NCBI GenBank assembly: GCA_003167275.1
Contig: PMTT01000502.1
Span: 1-57,490, forward strand
Reading direction: 5' to 3'
Origin: Bryobacterales bacterium
Lineage (GTDB): Bacteria > Acidobacteriota > Terriglobia > Bryobacterales > Bryobacteraceae
DNA: 57,490 nt
This document shows positions 24,619 to 34,122 of the stretch, in pieces (the first letter of the stretch is position 1; each line of letters opens with the position of its first letter). A program made the position numbers and the translations under genes. The notes below the pieces were generated by a model. The model saw only the letters and a program-made list of their open reading frames with translations. It ran no database searches and was not told where the DNA came from.

Positions 24619-25262
24619 CGATCACGGCGCTGAATTTGATCACGGACGCGGCGCTGGCTCTTACGGCCATTCCTGCCGGTGGCACGCTGAACACCTCCGA
24701 GCAGAACGACGGCCTAGTTTCGCTCAACAAGATTTTCGACGCGTGGACAGATCTGATGCTGGTACAGCTCAGCGAAGTGACGGTCGCCACGGGCGGCGGC
24801 GGTCCTTTCACGACGGCCAGGCCGATCAAGATCGAAGCGGCCTATTGCTCCAGTACGAACCTGAGTTCGCCGGTGGAAGTCTGTTCGGCCGAACAGTGGG
24901 CGCAGATTGTGGATGAGTCGCGGAGCGGCACTTTCGCCACCAAGCTGTTTTGCGACTATGCCTTTCCGACCTCGAATATTTACGTTTGGCCCAAAGCGAC
25001 CGCGTCACTGACCCTATTGTGCTACCTGCCACTGACCCAGGTGGCCACGCTCTCGACCAGTCTGACGCTGCCTCCCGGCTATGCGCGCGCACTGACGTTC
25101 GCGCTGGCGCTCGACATGGCGCCGCAATATGGAAAGGCGATTGACCAGGCGCTGATGGTGCTGGCCGAGAAGGCCAAGCAGGACATCATGGCCACGAATC
25201 AGCGGATCTTCGGTGGCGCACCTCCGCCGCAACAGCCACTTCCGCAAATGGTGAAAGCATGA
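24615..25262 (+). CDS. gp4-like head-tail adaptor, paralogue 2 of 4
   Basis: 215 aa. Matches paralogue 1 at PFTTARPIKI, CDYAFPTSNIYVWP and PPGYARALTFALAL, and also in the C-terminal helix. ATGA overlap at both ends. The third motif is the least conserved of the four, so it may have a distinct partner or position in the adaptor. Confidence 0.75.
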   Translation: MTITALNLITDAALALTAIPAGGTLNTSEQNDGLVSLNKIFDAWTDLMLVQLSEVTVATGGGGPFTTARPIKIEAAYCSSTNLSSPVEVCSAEQWAQIVDESRSGTFATKLFCDYAFPTSNIYVWPKATASLTLLCYLPLTQVATLSTSLTLPPGYARALTFALALDMAPQYGKAIDQALMVLAEKAKQDIMATNQRIFGGAPPPQQPLPQMVKA

Positions 25263-25933
25263 CGGTACAAGACCTGGTAACGCGCGCATTGACGCTGGGT
25301 GGAGTCTGTGGGGCAGGCAGGACGCCGGGCCCGGAGCAGAGCAACCTGGCGCTGGCTTTGCTGCTGGCGATGCTGTCGAGCTGGGAGAACCAGCAGCTCT
25401 ACCTGTATTCGCTGGCGCGGAACAGCTATACGCTGGCGGCTAGTACGTCGCTCTATACGATCGGACCTTCGGGGGCGACGTTCACGGCCGCGCGGCCGGT
25501 GCGGATCGAAAGCGCCGGCGTTGCGATTCCGGCGGGGAGCGGAACGCTTTCCTTCCCGGTGAAGGTGTTGAACGCGGACGAATGGAACGATCTGCCCAAC
25601 AAGCTGGATACCAGCGCCCAGGTGAGGCACCTGTACGACGACTACGGCTTCCCGAATTCGTCTCTTTACGTGCACCCCGTGCCCTCGACGGTCTGCGCAC
25701 TGGAACTCTTCACCTGGCAGCCGCTGGCGACTTTCAGCTCTTTGGCGGATACGTTCGCAGGGTTTCCGGACGGGTACGAACGGGCAATCACCCATGGGTT
25801 GGCTGTCGAGTGCGCGCCGGCGTTTGGACGGCCGATCTCGAAGGAACTGGAGACCATCGCGCTGCAGGCGAAGGATAGTCTGCAGGCGAAGAACCGGATG
25901 CTGTTCCCGGCGCCTCCCGTGAAGGCGGCCTGA
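25259..25933 (+). CDS. gp4-like head-tail adaptor, paralogue 3 of 4
   Basis: 224 aa. Starts MTVQDLVTRALTLGG like paralogue 1, then TFTAARPVRI, DYGFPNSSLYVHP and PDGYERAITHGLAV, ending in a helical KDSLQAKNRMLF segment. ATGA overlap with paralogue 2. Confidence 0.75.
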   Translation: MTVQDLVTRALTLGGVCGAGRTPGPEQSNLALALLLAMLSSWENQQLYLYSLARNSYTLAASTSLYTIGPSGATFTAARPVRIESAGVAIPAGSGTLSFPVKVLNADEWNDLPNKLDTSAQVRHLYDDYGFPNSSLYVHPVPSTVCALELFTWQPLATFSSLADTFAGFPDGYERAITHGLAVECAPAFGRPISKELETIALQAKDSLQAKNRMLFPAPPVKAA

Positions 25934-25934
25934 G

Positions 25935-26924
25935 ATGGCGATCACGTTTGTCGACGAGGAGACGCCTACAGGGACGATCGACGGGGTGAACGCGGCGTTC
26001 AGCCTAGGGCACACGCCCGTGCCGGCGTTGAGCCTGCTCCTGGTGGCGAACGGTGTTACCCAGTCACAGGGCGTGGATTATACTCTGGCGGCGAACGTCA
26101 TCACCTTTCTCTCGGGTTCCATTCCTGGGATCGGCGAGACGCTGGAGGCCTGGTACCGATACGGGGATGGGGTTGTATCTTCGAGCCCGGGCGTGATGAC
26201 TGTGCAGGCCGCCATCATCGCGGCGTTGCGCATGAGCACGGTGATTTCCCCGGGTCAGGTTCCCAACGGGTCGGAGCTGCAGGAGGGGGCGGACACGCTC
26301 CGGAGGATGACGGACCTGTGGTCTACGGATCGCGGGAACATCTTCACGACGCGGATCGACCTGTACACCCTGACGCCTGGAAAGCAGACCTACACGATCG
26401 GGGTGGATCCAACGGGCTTTCAGACTCCGGACCTGGTGGGCGCGCGGCCGCTGCGGATTGTGCGGGCCAACGTGCTGTTCCAGACGACGCCCACGGTTCG
26501 CCGGCCGATGGTGCTGTTGAGCGAGCTGCAATGGGCGAACAAGCGCCTCCAGCAGGTGTCTACCATTCCGCTGCAGCTTTACAACGACGGGGCGAATCCG
26601 CTTTCGACGTTCTACTTTTACCCGATTCCGGACGCGGCCTATCAGATCGAGCTATACACCTGGCAGGCGCTGGCGGGGTGGGTGGGCTCGGGCGACAACG
26701 TAGTGGTGCCTCCGGGTTACGAGGAGGCGATTATTTCGAATCTGGCGGTCCGTTTGGCACTGGGGTTCGGCAAGCCGGTGGGCCAGGAGCTCGCCATGCT
26801 GGCCTCGCAGTCGAAGGCCTCCATTCAAAGCCTGAACACTCCGCGGTTGAGACTGCGGACGGACCCGGCGTTGCGCGGCCGGAGAAGCGGCCTCTACAAC
26901 TGGATGTCCGGAGAGGTGGAGTGA
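25935..26924 (+). CDS. gp4-like head-tail adaptor, paralogue 4, with extra N-terminal domain
   Basis: 329 aa. The first 85 residues are an added beta domain common in phage structural proteins (DEETPTGTIDGVNAAFSLGH, VANGVTQSQGVDYTLAANVI). The rest is the shared adaptor domain: VQAAIIAALR, VGARPLRI, FYFYPIP, PPGYEEAIISNLAV. The fusion suggests this copy sits at the distal end of the adaptor stack or contacts the tail. Confidence 0.75.
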   Translation: MAITFVDEETPTGTIDGVNAAFSLGHTPVPALSLLLVANGVTQSQGVDYTLAANVITFLSGSIPGIGETLEAWYRYGDGVVSSSPGVMTVQAAIIAALRMSTVISPGQVPNGSELQEGADTLRRMTDLWSTDRGNIFTTRIDLYTLTPGKQTYTIGVDPTGFQTPDLVGARPLRIVRANVLFQTTPTVRRPMVLLSELQWANKRLQQVSTIPLQLYNDGANPLSTFYFYPIPDAAYQIELYTWQALAGWVGSGDNVVVPPGYEEAIISNLAVRLALGFGKPVGQELAMLASQSKASIQSLNTPRLRLRTDPALRGRRSGLYNWMSGEVE

Positions 26925-26925
26925 G

Positions 26926-28581
26926 GTGGCGAAGTTTCCGGGGTTCATTGGCGGATCGTATCTCAGCGCGTCGGTAAACGCGGACTGCCAGCGGACCATC
27001 AACCTGTTCCCGGAAGTCATCGAGTCGGGCGACGGGGCGAATATCGGAATGCTCCGGGGGACGCCGGGGCTGGCGTTACTGCTGACTTTGCCAACCACAC
27101 CGGTGCGCGGATTGTGGGCGGGCGGGGCGCCTTTGTCGGGCGCCGCGCGGCTGTTCGCTGTGGGCGGGTCGAAGCTTTACGAAATATCGAGCGCCTGGGT
27201 GGCCACGCTGCTGGGCGACGTCGGTGACGACGCCGGCCACACGCCGGTTCAGATTTTCCCGGACGGAAACCAGCTTGGGATCGTCTCGGCCGGCAACTTC
27301 TATCTGGCGGACGGGATCTCGGTCTACCAGCCGAACTTCATCAGCGCGTCCGGATTCCTGAGCACGGCGGGCACGGCTGTGACCTGGTCGGAGGGGACTC
27401 TCTTCGATCCGAGCTGGGTGGGGCAGAACATCCGGATCGGCGGGGTGGGTGGGACGGTCTACACGATCGCGAGCGTGGCGGACCCGAACGACATGGTGCT
27501 GACCGCTACGGCCGGCGCCAACCTGGACGTGGAATTCACGATGTTCTACGGGAGCCCGGTAACCGCCAAGACGGGCGCCTTTCTGGATGGCTACTTCGTG
27601 GCGGCCACTCCGGATTCGAAGATGTACCAGCTTTCGGGGATCAACCTGTTCGAGGAATGGGATCCGCTGGATTCGGCGATCAAGCAAAGCTATCCGGATA
27701 ATATTGGTGCCGTTCTGGCGGACCATCAAGAGCTGTATCTCTTCGGCGAAAGTACTACCGAGGTGTGGCAGGACACGGGCGGAAGCACCACCAACACCTT
27801 CCCATTCCAACGGGACCCTGGGGCCTGCATGTCGATTGGCACGGGCGCGCCGTGGTCTTGCGTCTCGATGCGCGATGGGGTGGCCTGGATCAAGGCGGAC
27901 ACCCGCGGCGGGCCGGTGGCGTTCTACGCCAAGGGGTATCAGCCGGAGCGGGTTTCGACGCACGCGATCGAGCAGGCCTGGGCGGCGTATTCGACGGTGA
28001 TGGATGCGCAGTGCTTTGTGTACGAGCTGGATGGTCACGAGTGCTGGCAGATCAATTTCCCCACGGCGAACACCACTTGGGTGTATGACCGGACGACTTC
28101 CCTGCAAATGGGCAAGCCGATGTGGCACGAAAAGACCAGCTACAACGGAACTACCTTCGACCGTCACAGAGCGCGCTGCCACGCTTACGTGTGGGGGCAA
28201 CATGTCGTCGGGGACTTTGCGAACGGCAAGGTCTATGCGATGTCCACCTCGGCTTATGACGATGCGGGGACTCCGATCTACTGCATCCGGACCTGCCCGC
28301 ATATGAACCAGGACCGGCTGATGCAGTTCTTCAGCCGGCTGACGGTGAACCTGGAGACCACCACGAGCGCGACTACGGTGCTGACCCTGGACTGGTCGGA
28401 CGATGGCGGGCACACATGGCAGACAGCGATCAACCTGACGATTCCGGCGGTGTTCGACTTCCTGGCGTACTTCAACCGCCTGGGGAAATCGAGGGACCGG
28501 GTCTTTCGATTGACGTGGGTGGGGACGAATAAGAAGGCGCTGATCGATGTTTCCGTGGATCACACGGTGGGAGTGGCATAA
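26926..28581 (+). CDS. gp10-like packaged-DNA stabilisation / tail protein
   Basis: 551 aa, GTG start. The opening FPGFIGGSYLSASVNADCQR and TINLFPEVIESGDG, then GTPGLALL, are typical of the P22 gp10 / phage stabilisation family, which follows gp4 and forms the tail hub that plugs the portal. A long beta-rich body fits (propeller-like repeats such as DGNQLGIVSAGNFYLADG). Gene order supports it. Confidence 0.85.
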   Translation: MAKFPGFIGGSYLSASVNADCQRTINLFPEVIESGDGANIGMLRGTPGLALLLTLPTTPVRGLWAGGAPLSGAARLFAVGGSKLYEISSAWVATLLGDVGDDAGHTPVQIFPDGNQLGIVSAGNFYLADGISVYQPNFISASGFLSTAGTAVTWSEGTLFDPSWVGQNIRIGGVGGTVYTIASVADPNDMVLTATAGANLDVEFTMFYGSPVTAKTGAFLDGYFVAATPDSKMYQLSGINLFEEWDPLDSAIKQSYPDNIGAVLADHQELYLFGESTTEVWQDTGGSTTNTFPFQRDPGACMSIGTGAPWSCVSMRDGVAWIKADTRGGPVAFYAKGYQPERVSTHAIEQAWAAYSTVMDAQCFVYELDGHECWQINFPTANTTWVYDRTTSLQMGKPMWHEKTSYNGTTFDRHRARCHAYVWGQHVVGDFANGKVYAMSTSAYDDAGTPIYCIRTCPHMNQDRLMQFFSRLTVNLETTTSATTVLTLDWSDDGGHTWQTAINLTIPAVFDFLAYFNRLGKSRDRVFRLTWVGTNKKALIDVSVDHTVGVA

Positions 28582-28590
28582 GGAGAAACG

Positions 28591-28971
28591 ATGGAATTAT
28601 CTTTGATGGGATTCGCGGACAATCTGTACGCGCAGCAAGTGACGATCGGGAACGGGGTGAACGAGTCGGAAGCCGTCCTAACGCAAGGGCGGGCGCTGGT
28701 GGGGGTGATTCTGCCGGCGGCGTGGACCGCGGCGAACCTGGGACTGAAGGCGGGGTTTAGCGCGGGGACGCTGCAGGCGGCGTACGACAATGGCGGGAAC
28801 CTGCTGCAATCCGTGGTGGCTGCCAGCACGTTCGTGGCGCTGCCGACTGACAGCGTGGTCTACGCGCCGTGGATCTCGGTCACGTCGATCAACACGGATC
28901 GGACGGGCTCGGCGGTGAATCAAGGGGCGGCGCGGACGATCGTGCTGCTGTTCCGGAGGTACCTGAGCTAA
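28591..28971 (+). CDS. Phage structural protein of unknown role
   Basis: 126 aa with a good Shine-Dalgarno (aaggagaaacg). Beta-rich, with [20 protein letters not shown] and a C-terminal [20 protein letters not shown]. This pattern recurs in small structural proteins of short-tailed phages near the tail genes. The stop overlaps the next start (TAATG). Confidence 0.65.
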   Translation: MELSLMGFADNLYAQQVTIGNGVNESEAVLTQGRALVGVILPAAWTAANLGLKAGFSAGTLQAAYDNGGNLLQSVVAASTFVALPTDSVVYAPWISVTSINTDRTGSAVNQGAARTIVLLFRRYLS

Positions 28972-29849
28972 TGAAACGGGCTCTGTTGTTTCTCTGTTTT
29001 GCCGGGCTGGCTTTCGGGCAGTTTACGAACGCCACGAAACTGAGGGGGAAGCCTCTGTGCAGCCCGATCACCTACACCGACACTTGGGTCTTGACCTGGA
29101 ACGCGGCCGGTAGCTGCTACACGCTGGGCGCGCAGAGCGGAGCGACCGGACCCACAGGACCCACGGGGCCGACCGGGCCAACGGGAGCTACAGGCGCGAC
29201 GGGGACGACTGGTCCAACGGGGGCAACGGGGCCTGCCGGCACTCAGGCGACGGCGGTGTTCTCGGATACGGACGCGGTCTGCGCGGCATCGGGCGGTACC
29301 TGTCCAGCGGGGGCAGTGGTTGCGACGGCGAATGTGGAGGCGGGCTTCGCACATAACGTTTCCCTTGCGCAGAATACGCCAGGGACGAACAAGGCGGTGA
29401 GAATCACGTACGGATATCAGGCGAGTTCCATTGGCGCGCCTCCTCCAGTTGTGACTTTCACGCTGCGGGCGTGCTTAACGGCCAACTTCACCGCGGGGGC
29501 CTCGGTGGCGTGTTCTTCCGGTGGCGTGATCCTCTGGCAACTTGCGTCGAATTTCAGCGGACTGGGCGACACCTCGGGGACTTTCGTGGGGGACGGCTCC
29601 TTTACTTTCTTGGTGCAGGGCGGCGGCAGTGGGGTGCTGTATGTGACTCACAGCGGTATAGCAGGGGGTGCCTTCACGCAGTCTGGCGGTATTTGGACAA
29701 CGATGACTGTCGCACCCAAGATAACAAGCGTTCCCATGACGGCCGGCGCGTGGACCCTGTATATGACCGTGCTGTTCACTGGGGGAACCACCGACGTCAG
29801 CAATTGGGTGAGGCAGGTCAACGGCCCCATCGTGGAGACCCTCAACTGA
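28971..29849 (+). CDS. Collagen-like protein with signal peptide
   Basis: 292 aa. Signal peptide [13 protein letters not shown] followed by Gln, a short segment with two cysteines, then about eleven Gly-X-Thr/Ala triplets ([20 protein letters not shown] and onward), and a C-terminal beta domain of about 190 residues. Collagen-like Gly-X-Y runs in phages usually make trimeric fibres. The signal peptide is of host style (ends AFGQ). It may be a side fibre with an acquired leader or a secreted lysogenic-conversion product. Confidence 0.72.
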   Translation: MKRALLFLCFAGLAFGQFTNATKLRGKPLCSPITYTDTWVLTWNAAGSCYTLGAQSGATGPTGPTGPTGPTGATGATGTTGPTGATGPAGTQATAVFSDTDAVCAASGGTCPAGAVVATANVEAGFAHNVSLAQNTPGTNKAVRITYGYQASSIGAPPPVVTFTLRACLTANFTAGASVACSSGGVILWQLASNFSGLGDTSGTFVGDGSFTFLVQGGGSGVLYVTHSGIAGGAFTQSGGIWTTMTVAPKITSVPMTAGAWTLYMTVLFTGGTTDVSNWVRQVNGPIVETLN

Positions 29850-30565
29850 TGAAGAAGCTCATTCTGCTGGCAATCTCCTGTGCGGTCCTGCACGCCCAAT
29901 TTGTCGGCGTTGGCTCTCGCAAGATCATGACGCCTGCTCCACCCCCACCGCCTGGAGGTAAGGTTTTAATCTCTCATGCCTTCGCAGCGGGGACCGGCAC
30001 TGCAACCACGAGCGCCATTAACTGTGCTGGAGCCAACCTTGCCGTCATGGTCATATCGGACTACGGCATACTCGCCACGGCGGACACCCCGTCGAGTAGT
30101 CCGGCAAATACCTGGGTTGCTCTCGGAAACTCTCAGAACGGAGCAGGCAACGTAGCGATTTGGTATGCCAAAAACGCTACAGTCAACGGGTCGATGACGT
30201 TCCACACGCTGGGGAATTACCCCATGGCCATGGCGATGTGTTGGAGTAACGCTGACACCTCGGCTCCGTTTGATCAGCAGGCCCAGTCGGGAGCGGCTAC
30301 CGGTACCACCTGTCAAGCTGGAAGCATAACGCCAGGGGTGGACGGCGAGGTGATTATTGCTGGGTTTACGACTCTCCAGACGTCCCTTGGCACAGTATCA
30401 CTTGACAGCGGCTTTACCAAGCTGGACACCAACCCCTTTAACTCCGGCACCTCAATTGGAGGTGGGGATGGGTATCTTATACAGCCCACCGCGGGGGCGG
30501 TAAATCCACAGTGGACCGTCTCTACGGAGACTGGCTATGCCTGTACAATTGCATCCTTCAAATAG
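29849..30565 (+). CDS. Second exported protein of the tail-fibre cassette
   Basis: 238 aa, coupled to the preceding gene (TGATG). Signal peptide LILLAISCAVLHA followed by Gln, a polyproline stretch (TPAPPPPPGG), then a beta-sandwich-like domain (VLISHAFAAGTGTATTSAIN; AIWYAKNATVNGSMTFHTLG; APFDQQAQSG). The pattern is known from bacterial surface and phage appendage proteins. Function unknown. Confidence 0.68.
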   Translation: MKKLILLAISCAVLHAQFVGVGSRKIMTPAPPPPPGGKVLISHAFAAGTGTATTSAINCAGANLAVMVISDYGILATADTPSSSPANTWVALGNSQNGAGNVAIWYAKNATVNGSMTFHTLGNYPMAMAMCWSNADTSAPFDQQAQSGAATGTTCQAGSITPGVDGEVIIAGFTTLQTSLGTVSLDSGFTKLDTNPFNSGTSIGGGDGYLIQPTAGAVNPQWTVSTETGYACTIASFK

Positions 30566-30600
30566 GCGTTTGCGAGTCGAATAGCGCAGTGTGAGACGGA

Positions 30601-32502
30601 ATGGCATCCAATCAGACCAGCACCATCCCGGCAGTTCCGCGTTCGACGCCGATGTACGATTCCAACGGGAATCTGACGCGGACATGGATGCTGTTCTTCG
30701 AGCGGGCTTCTAAGAACAGCACGCCTGGGGTGACACCCACGGCGCCCTCGGAGCTGAAGTCGCCTTTGGATTTCAGCGGTGTAGGCGACGGACTGGCCGA
30801 CGACACCGCGCCGGTGGCTTCGGCGGCGGCGCTGGGATACCTGTGGCTTCCTCCCGGCTACACCTTCGTCACCACGCAACTGACGATCACGGCCTCTGAT
30901 TTCTGGGTGTTCGGCGGCGGCGCCCTGAAGCTGAAGGACGGGACGGGAACGGATCTGCTGGTGTTCGACGGCTCGGCCTTCACGGGGCAGCTTTATCCGG
31001 GCAACGGGATGTATGGGCACGTCTCGGGAGTGACGCTGATCGGGAACGCGGCGAACCAGCCGATCAACACCGGGGGCTGTTTGGTGTTGCGGAACGCGGC
31101 CTATACGACCGTAAACGACTGCCTGATTTATGGCGGGTCGGGGGACGGGATCCGGCTGGAGAACGCCAACGGGTGTTTCCAGGCGGATGAGTGCAATCTG
31201 ATCAACAACCGCATCTTCTCGAACGGCCGGCATGGGATCTATCTGCTGCCGACCTGTTTGACGGTCTCCACCACGATTGCGGCCTCGATCGCGGTGGGAA
31301 CCCAGACGGTTACGCCGGCGTCGATGGCCAACGTTGCCGTGGGATCCACGCAGGTTGTGGCCAACTCGGACGGCTCGCATTTGGAGTATGTGGTGGTTTC
31401 GGCCATCACGGCAACCACCTTCACGGGGATCTTCGCCTCGACCAAGACCGGGCCGGGAATTACGGTGGTCTCGACCTGGGGGCATGTGGGCGATCACGTA
31501 ATTGCATTCAACCACTGCAACTATAACGGGACCGCCGGCATCCGGGGAACGCGCCTCACCAGCACGATCATCAAGGCGAACAACGTCCTGACGAACGCCA
31601 TCGGCATCTATCTGGACGCGGCGGACCGCTGCTCGCTGTTGGGAAATGCGGTGCGGAACAACAAGGGGTCGGGAGTCATCATCGACCAGGACCAGAGCGG
31701 GAACGGCTTCGGCCGAGCGCTGCAGATTCTCATCCAGGGGAACCAACTGCACTACAACAACGTGCAGACGCCCTCCGGAGACGAGCTGGACGTCTTCCAC
31801 GCGGATGGGGTGGTGATCAAGGGCAACTACCTGGGCGACACGGACTTTACGGCAGTGGCGCTCTATGGCATCCAGCTTTCGGCCTGCACGGGCGTGGTGA
31901 TCGAGGGGAACACCTTCGGGCCGACGATCCACGGGCCTCTCCTGGCGCCACTTACGGCCGGGATTCAGCACCCGTACCGGAGCATGGGGAATATCGGGTT
32001 GTCGGATGGGATGCAGGCGACCCAGGCGACTCTTCCGACGCCGGCGGCGAACGATTACGGGCTTACCTGCTACGTGACCGACTACCAGCACGTGCTGTTG
32101 TGGATCGGCACTCAGTGGGTGTTTGCGCTGGGAGAGAACGGCTCCGGATGGATCGTCAATAGCGCGGGCGGGGTGCTGACCGCGGGCGCCTGGCATGCCT
32201 GCGATGGAACCAGCGCGACGATTCTGAATGGCGATGGGACTACCCAGGTGGTGGCCACACCCGGGGTGAACACCACGATCGCGGCCTCGATCGCCACGGG
32301 TTCGCAGACGGTGACGCCGGCCTCCATGGCGAATATCACCGTTGGGGAGGTCCTGACGGTGGTGAACGCGGACTTCACGCACTCGGAAAACCTGATCGTG
32401 ACGGCGGTAACTTCAACCACCTTCACGGCGGTTTTTGCGAGCACCAAGACGGGGCCGGGGATTATGGTGACGGCCGGGGCGGGCTACTACATGCGGCGCT
32501 AA
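30601..32502 (+). CDS. Tailspike-like right-handed beta-helix protein
   Basis: 633 aa. The N terminus (MASNQTSTIPAVPRSTPMYD) is a short virion-anchoring type. A pectate-lyase-like beta-helix (about residues 60-440) has ladder motifs such as NTGGCLVLRNAAYTTVNDCL, IIKANNVLTNAIGIYLDAA and GVVIEGNTFG. A 70-residue beta domain occurs twice, once inserted in the helix (about 220-285) and once at the C terminus (about 560-625). It likely binds or cleaves host surface polysaccharide, as P22 gp9 does. Catalytic residues cannot be assigned. Confidence 0.8.
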   Translation: MASNQTSTIPAVPRSTPMYDSNGNLTRTWMLFFERASKNSTPGVTPTAPSELKSPLDFSGVGDGLADDTAPVASAAALGYLWLPPGYTFVTTQLTITASDFWVFGGGALKLKDGTGTDLLVFDGSAFTGQLYPGNGMYGHVSGVTLIGNAANQPINTGGCLVLRNAAYTTVNDCLIYGGSGDGIRLENANGCFQADECNLINNRIFSNGRHGIYLLPTCLTVSTTIAASIAVGTQTVTPASMANVAVGSTQVVANSDGSHLEYVVVSAITATTFTGIFASTKTGPGITVVSTWGHVGDHVIAFNHCNYNGTAGIRGTRLTSTIIKANNVLTNAIGIYLDAADRCSLLGNAVRNNKGSGVIIDQDQSGNGFGRALQILIQGNQLHYNNVQTPSGDELDVFHADGVVIKGNYLGDTDFTAVALYGIQLSACTGVVIEGNTFGPTIHGPLLAPLTAGIQHPYRSMGNIGLSDGMQATQATLPTPAANDYGLTCYVTDYQHVLLWIGTQWVFALGENGSGWIVNSAGGVLTAGAWHACDGTSATILNGDGTTQVVATPGVNTTIAASIATGSQTVTPASMANITVGEVLTVVNADFTHSENLIVTAVTSTTFTAVFASTKTGPGIMVTAGAGYYMRR

Positions 32503-32529
32503 GGGCGGCGGGTTGCCGATACACCTGGT

Positions 32530-33018
32530 GTGACGTTCGAGCGAACCACGGATATGCGGCTGGTGAGGGAGATTGTGACGCATCCCCGTGTCTGGCCATG
32601 GGTGTCGGACGATTACTCGAGTCCACGGGAAGAATGGCGGCCGGCGGAGCATCCGGGGATCTGGTACGTGGCGGTGCGCGATGACTCGATGCCGTTTGGC
32701 GACTGCCAGCCGGCGGAGCTGCTCGGGCTGGTGACGTTCATCCCGCAGAACGGGGCGTGCTGGGAGTTCCACGCGTGCCTGCTGCCGAATGCCGGGACCA
32801 GGCGGGCGCACGCTGCCATTTTGGGCAGTATCCGGTGGATCTGGGAGCGGACGGAATGCCGGCGGGTGGTAACGAACGTTCCGGCGTTCAACCGGCAGGC
32901 GATGAGATGCGCGCGGGCGATCGGGCTGGAATCGATCGGAGTCAACAGGGTGAGCTACATGAAAGACGGAAAGTTGCATGACCAGGTGCTGTTTGGCCTG
33001 AGCCCGGAGGAAAAGTAG
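32530..33018 (+). CDS. P22 gp14-like GNAT-fold protein
   Basis: 162 aa, GTG start. Pattern of the DUF2824/gp14 family: VREIVTHPRVWPWVSDD, then a GNAT core (ELLGLVTFIPQNGACWEFHA, RRAHAAILGSIRWIW, VPAFNRQAMRCARAIGLESI). In P22 gene 14 lies at the same place, before the ejection proteins. Acetyltransferase activity is not established; the acetyl-CoA loop looks weak. Confidence 0.78.
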   Translation: MTFERTTDMRLVREIVTHPRVWPWVSDDYSSPREEWRPAEHPGIWYVAVRDDSMPFGDCQPAELLGLVTFIPQNGACWEFHACLLPNAGTRRAHAAILGSIRWIWERTECRRVVTNVPAFNRQAMRCARAIGLESIGVNRVSYMKDGKLHDQVLFGLSPEEK

Positions 33019-34122
33019 ATGCCACTGGCAGCGATCATTCCCGCGGCGATCGGGGGAGTGACTTCCATCATCGGCGGGATCCAGGGCGCCTCAGCGGCCA
33101 AGAACGCCGCGGCGGCGCAACAGGCGGCAGCCAACAAAGCGGCCGGCCTGGTGCAGGACACCGCGGCCACGGTCAATCCGTGGATCACCCAGGCGGCGGC
33201 AAACGCGGGCAGCGGGGTGAGCACGGCGGCGGCCGGGGCCGGGTCGGACGTATCGAAGGCGGCGGCACTGGGTCAGATCGGGACCATGCAGGGGCTGGGG
33301 ACGTCGCAGGACACATTGAATCCCTACATCGCCATGGGGCAAGGGACCGCGGGCACCCTGGCAACGGACCTGGCGCCGGGCGGATCGCTGACTCAGACGA
33401 TGAGCGCTTCGCAAATGGAAGCCAACGATCCGGGGTATGCGATGCGGATCAAGCAAGGGGCTTTGGCGCTGCAGAGAGCCCAGGCGGCCACGGGTGGCGG
33501 CGGCGGCGGCGGAGCTGCCAAGGCGTTGGTGGACTATTCGCAGAACGCGGCATCGAGCGAGTACTCGAACGCCTTCACGAGGTTCCAGCAGTCCCAACAG
33601 CAGCAATACAACATGCTGGCGGGGACGACGTCGCTGGGAATCAACCCGTCGATCGCCTCTTCCCAGCAGGACACCCAGGCGGGCGAATATGACGCCAGCC
33701 TCGGGATGACGGCCGCGCAGACGGGAGCCCAGTTGGGGATGACAGCGGCGGAATACGGCGGGAACGCGGAGCAAACGGCCGCACAGGAGACGGCCAATAA
33801 CACCATGGGGGCGGCTACCCAGGCCGGCAACTACTACACCCAGGCGGGGAACGCACAGGCGGCGGGTGATGTGGGTTCGGCGAATGCGTGGAACGGGATG
33901 CTATCGGGAATCGGCAAGGCGGCCAACACTTACGGGACGCTGAGCACGCTGGGGCAGATGGGGGCGCAAGATGTATTCGCACCGATCACGCCGTACAGCG
34001 GGCCATCGTCCTGGAATCCGTCTCCGGGAGTAGCGCCGCCGGTGACGTACAACCCAGGCACGATGCCATCGCTGCCTCCGTGGCTGAGCAACCCAGCTCC
34101 GGCGCCGGGGTGGAACCAATGA
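33019..34122 (+). CDS. DNA ejection protein, gp7 position
   Basis: 367 aa. N-terminal Gly/Ala/Ile hydrophobic segment (LAAIIPAAIGGVTSIIGGIQ) then a long Ala/Gln-rich helical region without Cys. This composition and its position (after gp14, first of three) match P22 gp7-type internal virion proteins that leave with the DNA and form a conduit across the envelope. Low-complexity sequence limits family assignment. Confidence 0.72.
   Translation: MPLAAIIPAAIGGVTSIIGGIQGASAAKNAAAAQQAAANKAAGLVQDTAATVNPWITQAAANAGSGVSTAAAGAGSDVSKAAALGQIGTMQGLGTSQDTLNPYIAMGQGTAGTLATDLAPGGSLTQTMSASQMEANDPGYAMRIKQGALALQRAQAATGGGGGGGAAKALVDYSQNAASSEYSNAFTRFQQSQQQQYNMLAGTTSLGINPSIASSQQDTQAGEYDASLGMTAAQTGAQLGMTAAEYGGNAEQTAAQETANNTMGAATQAGNYYTQAGNAQAAGDVGSANAWNGMLSGIGKAANTYGTLSTLGQMGAQDVFAPITPYSGPSSWNPSPGVAPPVTYNPGTMPSLPPWLSNPAPAPGWNQ

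Noticed and set aside
27076-28563. Long leftward open frame opposite the gp10-like gene
   Set aside because: Shadow of the real gene: low-complexity Arg/Val composition and no ribosome-binding site.
28971-29849. Reading the Gly-X-Y run as a simple-sequence artefact
   Set aside because: The codons vary while the Gly-X-Thr/Ala pattern is kept, so the repeat is selected at protein level.
30535-32382. Leftward 615-codon frame opposite the tailspike
   Set aside because: Produced by the codon pattern of the Gly/Thr-rich tailspike; no sensible protein features.
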